DNA of 64,000 bases, taken from Sphingobium amiense (GTDB taxonomy: Bacteria; Pseudomonadota; Alphaproteobacteria; Sphingomonadales; Sphingomonadaceae). The position numbers and the translations under genes were made by a program. The notes beneath the pieces were generated by a model. The model searched no databases, was not told where the DNA came from, and worked only from the letters and a program-made list of their open reading frames with translations. Numbering within the stretch: the first letter of the stretch is position 1; every line of letters starts with the position of its first letter. Of this stretch, positions 26,558 to 34,648 are shown piece after piece. The stretch covers positions 1,364,001 to 1,428,000 of the forward strand of contig NZ_AP018664.1 of assembly GCF_003967075.1 (NCBI RefSeq), written 5' to 3'.

Positions 26558-27349
26558 ATGTATGTCAATGCCAGACTGCGTGAGACACTCTCACGCTTCA
26601 ATGTCGCTTCTTCAATGGAAGCGCTGCTCGCCGCCTTAGCTGATGCCGCCACGAAAATGGGCTTCCCCTATGTCGCGATGATCCAACATGGCGGCCTCCC
26701 ACGCTTGGTCGAACGGGCGCTGGTTATTACCAACTATCCGGCGGAGTTCGTGCGTTTCTACACCGAGAGCCACGCGTACGTCATCGATCCAGTCTATGAG
26801 GTGAGCCAGTTGCTGGACCGCCCGTTCAGCTGGGACGAGATTCCCGGTTATGTCGATCTCACAGGCACACAATCAGCCCTGTTCGAAGAAGCGCGGCTGC
26901 ATGGTCTCGTCCACGGTGTCACCGTGCCGCTCCACATACCGAGCGAATCCCATGCGTCTTGCACTTTCGCACGCGCGGAGCCGATCATGGCTTCGCCATC
27001 GCTACTGACGACGCTCCACATCGTCGCTGCCTTCGGGTTCAAGGCGGGCCTCAGACTACATCATGCCTCGCGCGGACATGACGTACCCAGGCTCACGCGC
27101 CGCGAAGCTCAATGCACGGCATTGGTCGCCGTCGGCAAGAGCGATTGGGAGATCAGCCAGATACTCGGTCTGAGCGAGACCTCGGTGCGCTATTTCGTCT
27201 CCCACGCAAAGCAGCGTTACGGCGTCTACAAGCGCTCAGAGCTTGTCGCCAGGGCGCTCATCGACGCGCAGATCCTTCGAAACGACCAAGGGATCATTGA
27301 GGCTGGACCCCGCCGCCCGCGCCACAGGGCGAAACGGCGCAGTCCTTGA
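26558..27349 (+). CDS. LuxR-type regulator with autoinducer-binding-like domain
   Basis: Transcription factor of 263 residues. Residues 15-165 fit the autoinducer-binding fold: MGFPYVAMIQHGG, YPAEFVRFYTESHAYVIDPVYEVSQ and FSWDEIPGYVDL keep the Tyr/Trp/Asp pattern of acyl-homoserine-lactone pockets. Residues 180-240 are a LuxR helix-turn-helix (RLTRREAQCTALVAVGKSDWEISQILGLSETSVRYFVSHAKQRYGV). It has an excellent ribosome site (AAGGAGGATGCC). No LuxI synthase occurs in the window, so it is a solo regulator here. It lies beside the toxin-antitoxin pair and conjugation region, where such regulators often control transfer; that link is inference. Confidence 0.9.
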   Translation: MYVNARLRETLSRFNVASSMEALLAALADAATKMGFPYVAMIQHGGLPRLVERALVITNYPAEFVRFYTESHAYVIDPVYEVSQLLDRPFSWDEIPGYVDLTGTQSALFEEARLHGLVHGVTVPLHIPSESHASCTFARAEPIMASPSLLTTLHIVAAFGFKAGLRLHHASRGHDVPRLTRREAQCTALVAVGKSDWEISQILGLSETSVRYFVSHAKQRYGVYKRSELVARALIDAQILRNDQGIIEAGPRRPRHRAKRRSP

Positions 27350-27486
27350 CAGTCCTGTCGGTGTCGCCGTGTTGCGCATCCCGTCAATTGGCCCGCGAAC
27401 CGCCATGCCTAGGGCGGATAAGTGTATTGACCTACGGTCGCACGATCCAGTTTGCCGAGCTCTGATAATGCCAAGCAAGGCTTAGC

Positions 27487-27530
27487 TAATTTCGAAATTA
27501 ATAAACTCGACAGTAGTTTCCCAATCTGTC
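27487..27530. promoter_or_regulatory. Candidate AbiEi operator
   Basis: Immediately before the abiE pair. TAATTTCGAAATTA (27487-27500) is a perfect 14-base palindrome. GACAG (27509-27513) and CTGTC (27526-27530) form a second inverted repeat ending four bases before the start codon. AbiEi antitoxins are known to repress their own promoter by binding inverted repeats, so one or both are plausible operators. Confidence 0.5.
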
Positions 27531-27533
27531 AAA

Positions 27534-28328
27534 ATGCATAGCATGGCTTCGCAAACATTAGGAAAATTAAACCGGCTGCAACGGGATCTCCCAGAGAGCC
27601 TGCTGGTCGACGCGGCATGGATGGAAGCCCATGGTTACTCATCATCGCTGCGGAGCCAATATGTTCGCGCGGGATGGCTCGATAGCCCGACCCGGCGCGT
27701 CTATCGCCGCTCGCGTGGACCGCTCACCTGGGAACAGGCCGTTATCTCACTGCAATCCCTGTTGGACCTGCCTTTGACAGTTGGCGGGCGCACAGCGCTC
27801 GAACAGCAGGGCTACGCTCATTATCTCTCCATAACGGTGCGCGAAGTCCATCTCTATGGGCCAAGCCGGCCGCCGACATGGCTCGACAGCCTGCCACTCG
27901 ATGTCTCGTTCCGCTGGCATAACAGCCTCCGGCTGTTTCCAGTCGACGGCGAGATTCCTCCCGAGCCTGCGCCCCGGATGTCCAGCACCGCCGGCACGAC
28001 CTTGCCGATCCGCTGTTCGAGCAAGGAACGCGCCGTTCTCGAACTGCTCGATGAGCTTCCCCATGAGAGCTTCCATCAGGTCGACATGCTGATGGAAGGA
28101 ATGAGCGACCTCAGCCCACGTCGCCTTCAGACACTTCTTGAGGCGTGCGCGAGCGTAAAAGTGAAGCGTCTCTTCCTCTTCTTCGCGGATCGCCATGGCC
28201 ATGCCTGGCGTTCGAAGCTCGATGTTTCCCGCCTGGATCTCGGATCGGGCAAACGCGTCCTGGTCAAAGGAGGGAAGCTCGACCGGCGCTACAACATCAC
28301 CGTGCCCTCCGACCTGGCGGGAGAATAG
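27534..28328 (+). CDS. abiEi: AbiEi-type antitoxin and transcriptional repressor
   Basis: Antitoxin of a type IV toxin-antitoxin (abortive infection) pair, 264 residues. The N-terminal part is a winged-helix domain with the family sequence YSSSLRSQYVRAGWLDSPTRRVYRR. The middle carries LPLTVGGRTALEQQGYAHYL, typical of AbiEi proteins, and the C-terminal domain ends KRVLVKGGKLDRRYNITVP, a conserved finish. A second ATG three codons in is possible. The gap to the toxin gene is 4 bp, as expected for the bicistronic pair. It should repress its own promoter and block toxin activity without binding the toxin. Confidence 0.9.
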   Translation: MHSMASQTLGKLNRLQRDLPESLLVDAAWMEAHGYSSSLRSQYVRAGWLDSPTRRVYRRSRGPLTWEQAVISLQSLLDLPLTVGGRTALEQQGYAHYLSITVREVHLYGPSRPPTWLDSLPLDVSFRWHNSLRLFPVDGEIPPEPAPRMSSTAGTTLPIRCSSKERAVLELLDELPHESFHQVDMLMEGMSDLSPRRLQTLLEACASVKVKRLFLFFADRHGHAWRSKLDVSRLDLGSGKRVLVKGGKLDRRYNITVPSDLAGE

Positions 28329-28332
28329 CTGT

Positions 28333-29253
28333 ATGGCGTTTCTCGACGGCTACCGGAGACAGGTCGCTCTTCTTCTGCGTGTTATGCCTCACGTCGCGAA
28401 GGAGGATATCTTCGCGCTGAAAGGCGGAACAGCGATCAATCTGTTCGTGCGTGACCTGCCGCGACTTTCGGTGGACATCGACCTCACCTATCTGCCGATC
28501 GAGGACCGCGCGACCTCGCTCGCCACGATCGATGCGGCGATGCTGCGGATCAAGGAACGCATCGAGGAAGGACTGGTCGGAGCCAGGATTCATGCGTCGC
28601 GTTCCGCTGACGAAAAAATCGTCACCAAGCTCATCGTTCGTGCGGATGATGTGCAGATCAAGATCGAGGTCACGCCAGTGTTGCGCGGGACGGTCTATGA
28701 TCCCGTCGTTATGGGTGTCGTTCCCGCAGTCGAGGACGCCTTTGGTTTTGCTGAGATTCAGGTGGTGTCCTTCGCCGATCTCTATGCGGGAAAAATCGTG
28801 GCGGCGCTCGACCGGCAGCACCCTCGCGACCTCTTCGACGTCCGCGACTTGCTGGCGAACGAAGGCGTCACAGACGATTTGCGACGTGCATTTCTCGTCT
28901 ACCTCGCCAGCCATAATCGCCCGATGGCCGAGGTTCTCGCTCCCGCCCGTAAACCGCTCGCCGAGGAGTTCGAGCGCGGTTTCGTCGGAATGACTCACCA
29001 GCCGATCACTCTGGCGGAACTGGAATCAGCGCGTGAAGACATCATCGCGTGCATGGTTGCCGGGATGCCTGACACTCATCGGCAATTCCTTGTCGGCTTC
29101 AAGCGTGGTGAACCGGACTGGGCGCTTGCGGGCATTGATGAGGCGAGGCGACTGCCCGCGGTTTTGTGGAAGCAACGTAACCTGGACCGGTTGGACCCTG
29201 GCAAGAGGCAGGAGCTTGTTGCCGCGTTGGAGAAGCAATTGCTGCCGGGATAG
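28333..29253 (+). CDS. abiEii: AbiEii-type nucleotidyltransferase toxin
   Basis: Toxin partner of AbiEi, 306 residues, family DUF1814. The nucleotidyltransferase core is visible: FALKGGTAINLF, then the metal-binding pair in RLSVDIDLTYLPI, and later FADLYAGKIVAALDRQHPRDLFDVRDLL, the family-specific helix block. Related toxins transfer nucleotides, in studied cases to tRNA acceptor ends, stopping growth after phage infection. The ATG at 28333 has only a weak upstream site, fitting coupling to the antitoxin gene. It probably stabilises the mobile region and may give phage defence. Confidence 0.92.
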   Translation: MAFLDGYRRQVALLLRVMPHVAKEDIFALKGGTAINLFVRDLPRLSVDIDLTYLPIEDRATSLATIDAAMLRIKERIEEGLVGARIHASRSADEKIVTKLIVRADDVQIKIEVTPVLRGTVYDPVVMGVVPAVEDAFGFAEIQVVSFADLYAGKIVAALDRQHPRDLFDVRDLLANEGVTDDLRRAFLVYLASHNRPMAEVLAPARKPLAEEFERGFVGMTHQPITLAELESAREDIIACMVAGMPDTHRQFLVGFKRGEPDWALAGIDEARRLPAVLWKQRNLDRLDPGKRQELVAALEKQLLPG

Positions 29254-29255
29254 GT

Positions 29256-29276
29256 CAGGCGCCCCTCCGACGCCTG
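29256..29276 (+). terminator. Hairpin after abiEii, possible terminator
   Basis: CAGGCG and CGCCTG arms with a nine-base loop begin two bases after the toxin stop. There is no T-run behind it, so intrinsic termination is uncertain. The position directly behind an operon is the main argument. Confidence 0.35.
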
Positions 29277-29466
29277 CAGGTCAGCCTGTTTGCGGCGAGC
29301 AGCGCGGAAGGGTGGTGGTTAGGTGAAGTGCGGGAGCAGCGAGGAAAGGGTGGAGGTGATGGGAGAGGGAGCCGCTCGCGTTTGGGACCAGCAGGTACAT
29401 TGAAGGCTTACGGTTCGACATGGATTTTGGCGGAATGGCCGGGCAATGTCTTTCCGCCAGCGCTGG

Positions 29467-29820
29467 CTATATTCTTGGTGATGCAGGCGCGCGAACATAG
29501 CGCACAGCGTGGTCGAGGCGCTCCGCCGCGTCGGCCTCGCTGATGCGGAGGCGGCGTGCGATCTGGCCAACGGTAAAGCCGTCATTGCGATGAAGGAACA
29601 AGGCCCGCATGGTCAGGTGCGGTAGATCGGTAAAAACAGAATCCCATACCTCGCCTTCTTCCCCCATCTTGCCCGACGACCCCATGACCCTCTCAATCAC
29701 ATCGTGGAGATCGGCAGCAGCGGGTTCCTGCAAGGCGTATAGGATCGCCAAGGACTGCTCCATCATTTCCAGCGCTTGTTCTTTTAATTCGTCGTTGCCC
29801 GGCTCGTTACCGCTCCCCAT
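29467..29820 (-). CDS. Small sigma-70 region 4-like helix-turn-helix protein
   Basis: Protein of 117 residues with a near-perfect ribosome site (AAGGAGGTG) before ATG 29820. The acidic helical N-terminal half (GNDELKEQALEMMEQSLAILYAL) is followed by DLPHLTMRALFLHRNDGFTVGQIARRLRISEADAAERLDHAVRYVR. That segment has the spacing of sigma-factor region 4 (L-F-L-R-x-x-G-x-x-IA-x-x-L-x-IS). It has no region 2, so it is not a full sigma factor; it could be a regulator or anti-sigma-like partner. It stands alone between the abiE pair and the conjugation region. Confidence 0.75.
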   Translation of the reverse strand: MGSGNEPGNDELKEQALEMMEQSLAILYALQEPAAADLHDVIERVMGSSGKMGEEGEVWDSVFTDLPHLTMRALFLHRNDGFTVGQIARRLRISEADAAERLDHAVRYVRAPASPRI

Positions 29821-30417
29821 GCTCTCACCTCCTTCTTAGTTGCAGAGGAGCATGACAGAAATCGCGGGATTTTCATCAACAACAACCCCCAACTTGGATA
29901 TTGTTGTGCGCTGGCTCTTTGCGCGAAGGTGCCATGCGCTATTTTATGGTTTCCGAGCCGTTAGCCGGACTTCAGATTTTGAAAACATCATGACTGCCAG
30001 CCTTACAGGTCGCGCCGCCGCTCGCATCAGCGGAGGTGCCGAGAAGGGGGTTGCCCGGGGATGGAGATGCTCGAGATATGGAAAATGCACGGTCTCGTGC
30101 CGACCTTGTAAGTCATATGCCCAGCAGAAGCGGCTGAGACGCAGTCCGTGTTGGACACCGCAAAAGCTGTCCCAACCGCGACATTTACCGGAACTGGCAA
30201 GAACGACCGTCATGCATTGACATTGGTGACGGTTATTGCGGCGGCGCCAATACCCTCTCTCTGGAATTGACGCCGCCACATCGATCCCTGTTCGCAAAGA
30301 TGGGTCAATGCCGATAGATTAGAAGCGTTGTTCCCAATCGGTTTCCAGATCGAGCCGATTCACAAATGATGGAACACCGACAGAATTCTGCTATAGTCCT
30401 CCAGTGAGGATATAGCG
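29821..30417. other. Non-coding interval with a hairpin
   Basis: Nearly 600 bases without a credible gene; the open frames are Arg/Cys-rich and lack ribosome sites. It contains a hairpin with 12-base arms and one mismatch (30240-30251 against 30266-30277; GGCGGCGCCAAT and ATTGACGCCGCC) around a 14-base loop. There is no T-run. The rightmost part must hold the promoter of the gene at 30418 (ribosome site GAGGATATAGCG). Confidence 0.5.
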
Positions 30418-30867
30418 ATGAACAACGCCGCCCATATTCAAGCGCCCGAACCGGCATCGCCTCGGCTGAAACCGGCCGATTGGCTTTGGCGTCCGTGGTA
30501 CGCGAAGCTGTGGTGGTCGGCAATTCCGGTCTGGTGGATCGGCATGGCTGCATCGACCAGGATCGCGCCGCTTGAGGCGTTCTACGACAGCGCGGCGGCC
30601 GGTTTTCTCAACGTCCTGTTCTTCCCGATGATGGCGCTTATGGTGCTCGGAATCGGCTATGCACAGCATTGGCTCGCGCAGTTTCCAAAGCAGGGTGACG
30701 GAACTTCGCTGTCCGATGAAACGGTAGCTAGAATCGCCGATGTATGGGAGGAGCATGATCGGGCAATGGAGGATCTCCATGCCAGCTCCGATATTCTCGA
30801 TCCGAGGTCTGGTGCATTGTGGATCGGAAATCCTTTGAGCTCTCACTGGCCTCACAAACGACTTTAA
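30418..30867 (+). CDS. Small membrane protein next to the conjugation operon
   Basis: Protein of 149 residues of unknown function. Two hydrophobic segments are visible, LWWSAIPVWWIGMAAS and AGFLNVLFFPMMALMVLGIGYA, followed by a cytoplasmic tail (DETVARIADVWEEHDRAMEDLHASSDIL). The Trp-rich first segment is notable. It converges on traG, with a 4-base overlap at the 3' ends. I do not recognise a family; its position suggests a role in the mobile region, such as surface exclusion or regulation, but this is speculation. Confidence 0.7.
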   Translation: MNNAAHIQAPEPASPRLKPADWLWRPWYAKLWWSAIPVWWIGMAASTRIAPLEAFYDSAAAGFLNVLFFPMMALMVLGIGYAQHWLAQFPKQGDGTSLSDETVARIADVWEEHDRAMEDLHASSDILDPRSGALWIGNPLSSHWPHKRL

Positions 30868-33800
30868 CGCTTCTTGAAGCTACTGTCCCCGTCGCCGGGG
30901 CTGTTATCGAGATCGGTCGAGAACCGACCACTTTTCAGGACGGAATTCTGTTCGATTGAGGTGAGCGGACCGGTGATATCGAACGTAGCTCGCCCGGAAT
31001 CCGCATCCTGCAGGTAGCGATTGCGCATCCCGTTCGGGCCAAGAATGCGTTCCGATAGTTCGCGCGAGAAGGCCGCTTCCGGGCTGCCGGAGCGGGCAGC
31101 CGCCCGTTCAGCCGCTGCTATTGCATTGCGGACGTCGTAGTTCACGATATCAATCGCTGACTGCGCCGTCTCGCTCGTGGTGCCAACGTCACGGCTCTCA
31201 AACCCAAGACTCCCACCGACACGCCCCGATGTGGAGCGTCCCTTTTGGGTGATCGGGCTTTGGTTCGATTGTTGCCCTTTGCCGCTAGGTTGTCCGCGAC
31301 CGCCCGTCGCTTCCGACTCATTGGCACTGATAGTGCCGCCAACATGAGCGCCGATAGTGGTCCCCATCGTGGTCTGGTCCTGCGCGGATCGTGAGAGCCC
31401 GCGCTGCCATCCGGTCTGCGCGATGATCGCCTGGACGTCGCGCGTAAGCGTATCGGCCACCTGCGGGTTAAGCCGCCAGTTGCCATGCCGATCCATCTCG
31501 AACCCGCCGCGCAGCCAGTTCTGCATCATCGCCTGGCCCTGTTCGCCGCTGCTGAGGAAGTGTTCAATGGTGTCAGGGCCTGCCTGCTTGCCCGCCTCGA
31601 ACCGCGTGGAGGTGTCGTTGCGTGCCGATTGCTGGAACCCGACCGAGCTGGAGACGAGAAGATCGTTGTCGGCGAACGAGAACCTTGCCCGCCCGCCATT
31701 GGCGACCGCGCCGAGCTGGCTTTCGTTGATGAGCCCGCCACGCCACATCTGCGCCGCCGTCTCCGGGGTAAGATTGAGGCTCAGATCGCCATTCTGCGCC
31801 ATGGCGATCTCGCGCTTCGACATGTCCACCCCATGATCGGCCAGCAACTTCTGCATGCGGGTCAAGCGCTCATTGTCGATGATCCGCGTCAACCGTTCGT
31901 TGCGGGCGCGATCAGCGATGCCTGCCGCGCCGCCTTCGGCCATATCGACCTGATTGCCGGCACCCTGGCTGAGCGTGCGGATGAAGCTGTCGAGATGTGC
32001 GGCCTGTCGCACCGACATGCCCGCCGCGGCCGCGCCTTCCGCGAACCCGGCGTTGTCGGCCTGCCGCCGCTGCTCACCGATCCGGGCGGCGGACCGTGTC
32101 CCGTCGTGACCGACCTCACGCTGCGCGTCGAGCTTGCCCGACCGTTCGGCAAAATCGAAGCCCGCTGCCTCGCGGGTGCGCCCATAGACGCTGGTGCCCT
32201 CGCGCGCGGCCTCGGCGGTCGCACCGTCGGCGGTGCCGACCTGCACGGCGGCATTGTAGGTTTCGAGCGCCCGCATGACCTGCGCTTCATTTCTGCCCGT
32301 TGCGCGCGACAGTTGGGAAATGGCGGTGGAGCGAGCCTCTCCGGATAGCGCGTTGATAAAGGCGACGCGTCGGGAGGTTTCCTGAACGGAGAGGCCGAGC
32401 ATGGAGGAAGCGTTGCGCTGGCCCTCATTGCTGCCGGTCCTATGCGCCTGCTCGGTCGCGACATTGCCGCGCTCGATCCGCCTTACATTGTCGCCAGCAA
32501 AATCGCGCCTGCCTTCCATCGCGCCGACCTGGATCTGCGCGCCGGTCAGATCGTTCCTCAGCATCTGCTCCTGGTCGAAGGTATTAGCGATCAGCTTGGC
32601 GAAGGTCGGATCGGCCGACGCCTGCGCGATCACCGTCGAGGCTTTGAGCGCGGCATCCTGCTGGTCGTAGCCGCTCCTCTCGAAATGCCGCTGCGCGCCG
32701 GACAGCATCATGTCATAGGCGCGCGTATCCCCGAACGCCTTCCACTGGACCATCTTCTGCGTGAAGGCCGCGAACGAACGCTCCCCGGACTGTCCCTCTC
32801 CAAAATAGCCGGTGCCAAGGCTGCGGAGCGCATCCTTCTCCGCGAAATTGTGGATCGCGCTGGTCGCGGCATTGTCGCGCACGGCGCGCACGGTCGCGGG
32901 ATCGGTGAGGCTGCGGCCGGTGAGGGCAGGGGAGAGCCCGCCCAGTTCGCGCGCCGCATCGAGCTTGCCCATGCCGAATGCGGCCGTTCCGCTGGCGCCG
33001 CCGCCATGTTCGCCGAGCACGCTGCTCGCCGCACCGAACGCCCGGTTGGCGCCGAAGGTCGAGCGTTCGCCGAAGTCCCCGAAGTTCGAGGCCGCGCCCC
33101 GGCGCGCCATCGTGCCCGCGGCCCCCGCCTGCGCCTCGAGCGCGCCGGCATAGCCTTCGCTGGTGGCAAGCGGCGCGGCCGCCGCCGTGCCCTGACCCTG
33201 CACACCGAGCGCGCCGGATGTGAACGAGGTGAACACATTGCCGGAGAACCGGAAAACCGTGAACACGAAGGCCCCGGCGAGGCCCGCGGACGCGGTGCGG
33301 AAACTCCCGAAGATCGCAAGCGCCTTCATCGCGGACGACGGCGCCAGCATCCAGGCATTCGCCGCGACATGGTTGGCGCGCATCTCGGCCAGCACATCGG
33401 TCGCGCGGCCCAGCGTCAGCTGATAGATGCCGGCGTCGATCACGCCCCAGAGCGCCACGAAGACGAACAGGCCGAGGGCGAAGCTGGCGACGCGCAGGTT
33501 GATCGGGGTCAGGATGAAAAGCAGCGCGACGGGCATCATGAACAGCATGATCCCGAACACGGTCGCCCGGATCGTCGGCATCCACTCGTTCGCGGTCGAC
33601 ATGGTGGCGAGGCCAGACGAGACGACGGCGCGATTGGCCATGACGCGCGCCGCCGTCGCCGGACTATCCTCGAACAATACGTCGCCCACCGTGCTGCCGA
33701 GCATCACATTGGTCAGGAACTGCTGGAGCGAGAGCGGCGTATCCATCATCATCTGGCCGAGTTCGCCGATGTTGGACCGGCAGCGCTGAAGCTGTGTCGC

Positions 33801-34634
33801 GTTGCCGATGTCGTAGCCGGTGCGGGTGCAGACCTGCGCGACATAATTGTCGAACAGCGCAGGTTCGGAGAGGCGTGTCGAGATATGTTCCCACGCCTCG
33901 TTGCAGCTCACCGTCGTGCCGCCCTTGTCGGTGGACGTGAACACCGTGCTGAAGGTCGCCGGCCCCGCCATCGCGGCAAAGGCGGCAGGAAGATCGGTCG
34001 CCGTGCGGAACAGCTGATCGTCGTCGACGCCATAGGCGGGCGAGACGCGCGCGACCGGATAGCATTGGCGGACATAGTCCTTGATCGTTGCGTCGAGGAA
34101 GGTGTCCGTCATCGGCCCGCGCGGGGATGCGGCATTGAGGAACAGATCGAAGCTGTGCCCGCCCGCGCCGAACTCCAGCTTCGCATGGGGATCGGTGGTG
34201 TTGTCGTCGATCACTTCGGCCAGCGCGCGTTCCATCATGTTGGTCATGCCCGCGACCAGCACGATCAGGTTCGGCACATCGCCGACCGGCTGATAGGCGT
34301 TGCGGACGCGGTCGTAGACGTGGACCGTGCCCGTCGTCGCGACCAGGCCGACGAACAGCCCGACCCCGATCAGCATCTGGAACCCGAAGGCGACCAGCCC
34401 CATGCCTTGCCCGCGGATGCTCGCGAGCAGCACGCCGAGCGCGATGCCCACCACCGCGACGATCAGCACCAATGTCTCGTAACGCGAATCCCCGAAGATC
34501 ATCGAGACGAGGCGGAAGGCGTCCACCGTCTCCGCAAAGCCGTCATAGGTGTGGAAACTCGCATCGATCGCCAGCGCGGGACTGGCCGAGAAGAGAGCGA
34601 TCAGGACCGAGATCGCGCGAACTAAGCGGTGCAT
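30864..34634 (-). CDS. traG: TraG, mating-pair stabilisation and pilus assembly
   Basis: Large inner-membrane protein of 1,256 residues of the F-type system. Signal-like start MHRLVRAISVLIALFSASPALA. The first 460 residues are the TraG N-terminal domain with several transmembrane helices (YETLVLIVAVVGIALGVLL, GLVAFGFQMLIGVGLFVGL, FGIMLFMMPVALLFILTPI, ASFALGLFVFVALWGV). The remainder is a long hydrophilic, Ala/Gly/Gln-rich periplasmic part, in F responsible for mating-pair stabilisation and entry exclusion contacts. It is the last gene of the operon, 14 bp after traH. Length is slightly above that of F TraG (938). Confidence 0.92.
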   Translation of the reverse strand: MHRLVRAISVLIALFSASPALAIDASFHTYDGFAETVDAFRLVSMIFGDSRYETLVLIVAVVGIALGVLLASIRGQGMGLVAFGFQMLIGVGLFVGLVATTGTVHVYDRVRNAYQPVGDVPNLIVLVAGMTNMMERALAEVIDDNTTDPHAKLEFGAGGHSFDLFLNAASPRGPMTDTFLDATIKDYVRQCYPVARVSPAYGVDDDQLFRTATDLPAAFAAMAGPATFSTVFTSTDKGGTTVSCNEAWEHISTRLSEPALFDNYVAQVCTRTGYDIGNATQLQRCRSNIGELGQMMMDTPLSLQQFLTNVMLGSTVGDVLFEDSPATAARVMANRAVVSSGLATMSTANEWMPTIRATVFGIMLFMMPVALLFILTPINLRVASFALGLFVFVALWGVIDAGIYQLTLGRATDVLAEMRANHVAANAWMLAPSSAMKALAIFGSFRTASAGLAGAFVFTVFRFSGNVFTSFTSGALGVQGQGTAAAAPLATSEGYAGALEAQAGAAGTMARRGAASNFGDFGERSTFGANRAFGAASSVLGEHGGGASGTAAFGMGKLDAARELGGLSPALTGRSLTDPATVRAVRDNAATSAIHNFAEKDALRSLGTGYFGEGQSGERSFAAFTQKMVQWKAFGDTRAYDMMLSGAQRHFERSGYDQQDAALKASTVIAQASADPTFAKLIANTFDQEQMLRNDLTGAQIQVGAMEGRRDFAGDNVRRIERGNVATEQAHRTGSNEGQRNASSMLGLSVQETSRRVAFINALSGEARSTAISQLSRATGRNEAQVMRALETYNAAVQVGTADGATAEAAREGTSVYGRTREAAGFDFAERSGKLDAQREVGHDGTRSAARIGEQRRQADNAGFAEGAAAAGMSVRQAAHLDSFIRTLSQGAGNQVDMAEGGAAGIADRARNERLTRIIDNERLTRMQKLLADHGVDMSKREIAMAQNGDLSLNLTPETAAQMWRGGLINESQLGAVANGGRARFSFADNDLLVSSSVGFQQSARNDTSTRFEAGKQAGPDTIEHFLSSGEQGQAMMQNWLRGGFEMDRHGNWRLNPQVADTLTRDVQAIIAQTGWQRGLSRSAQDQTTMGTTIGAHVGGTISANESEATGGRGQPSGKGQQSNQSPITQKGRSTSGRVGGSLGFESRDVGTTSETAQSAIDIVNYDVRNAIAAAERAAARSGSPEAAFSRELSERILGPNGMRNRYLQDADSGRATFDITGPLTSIEQNSVLKSGRFSTDLDNSPGDGDSSFKKR

Positions 34635-34648
34635 GACGCGGCCCTCCG

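Noticed and set aside
32442..34625. Long plus-strand open frame opposite traG
   Set aside because: His/Arg/Asp-rich shadow of traG third-codon bias; no start context or protein motif.
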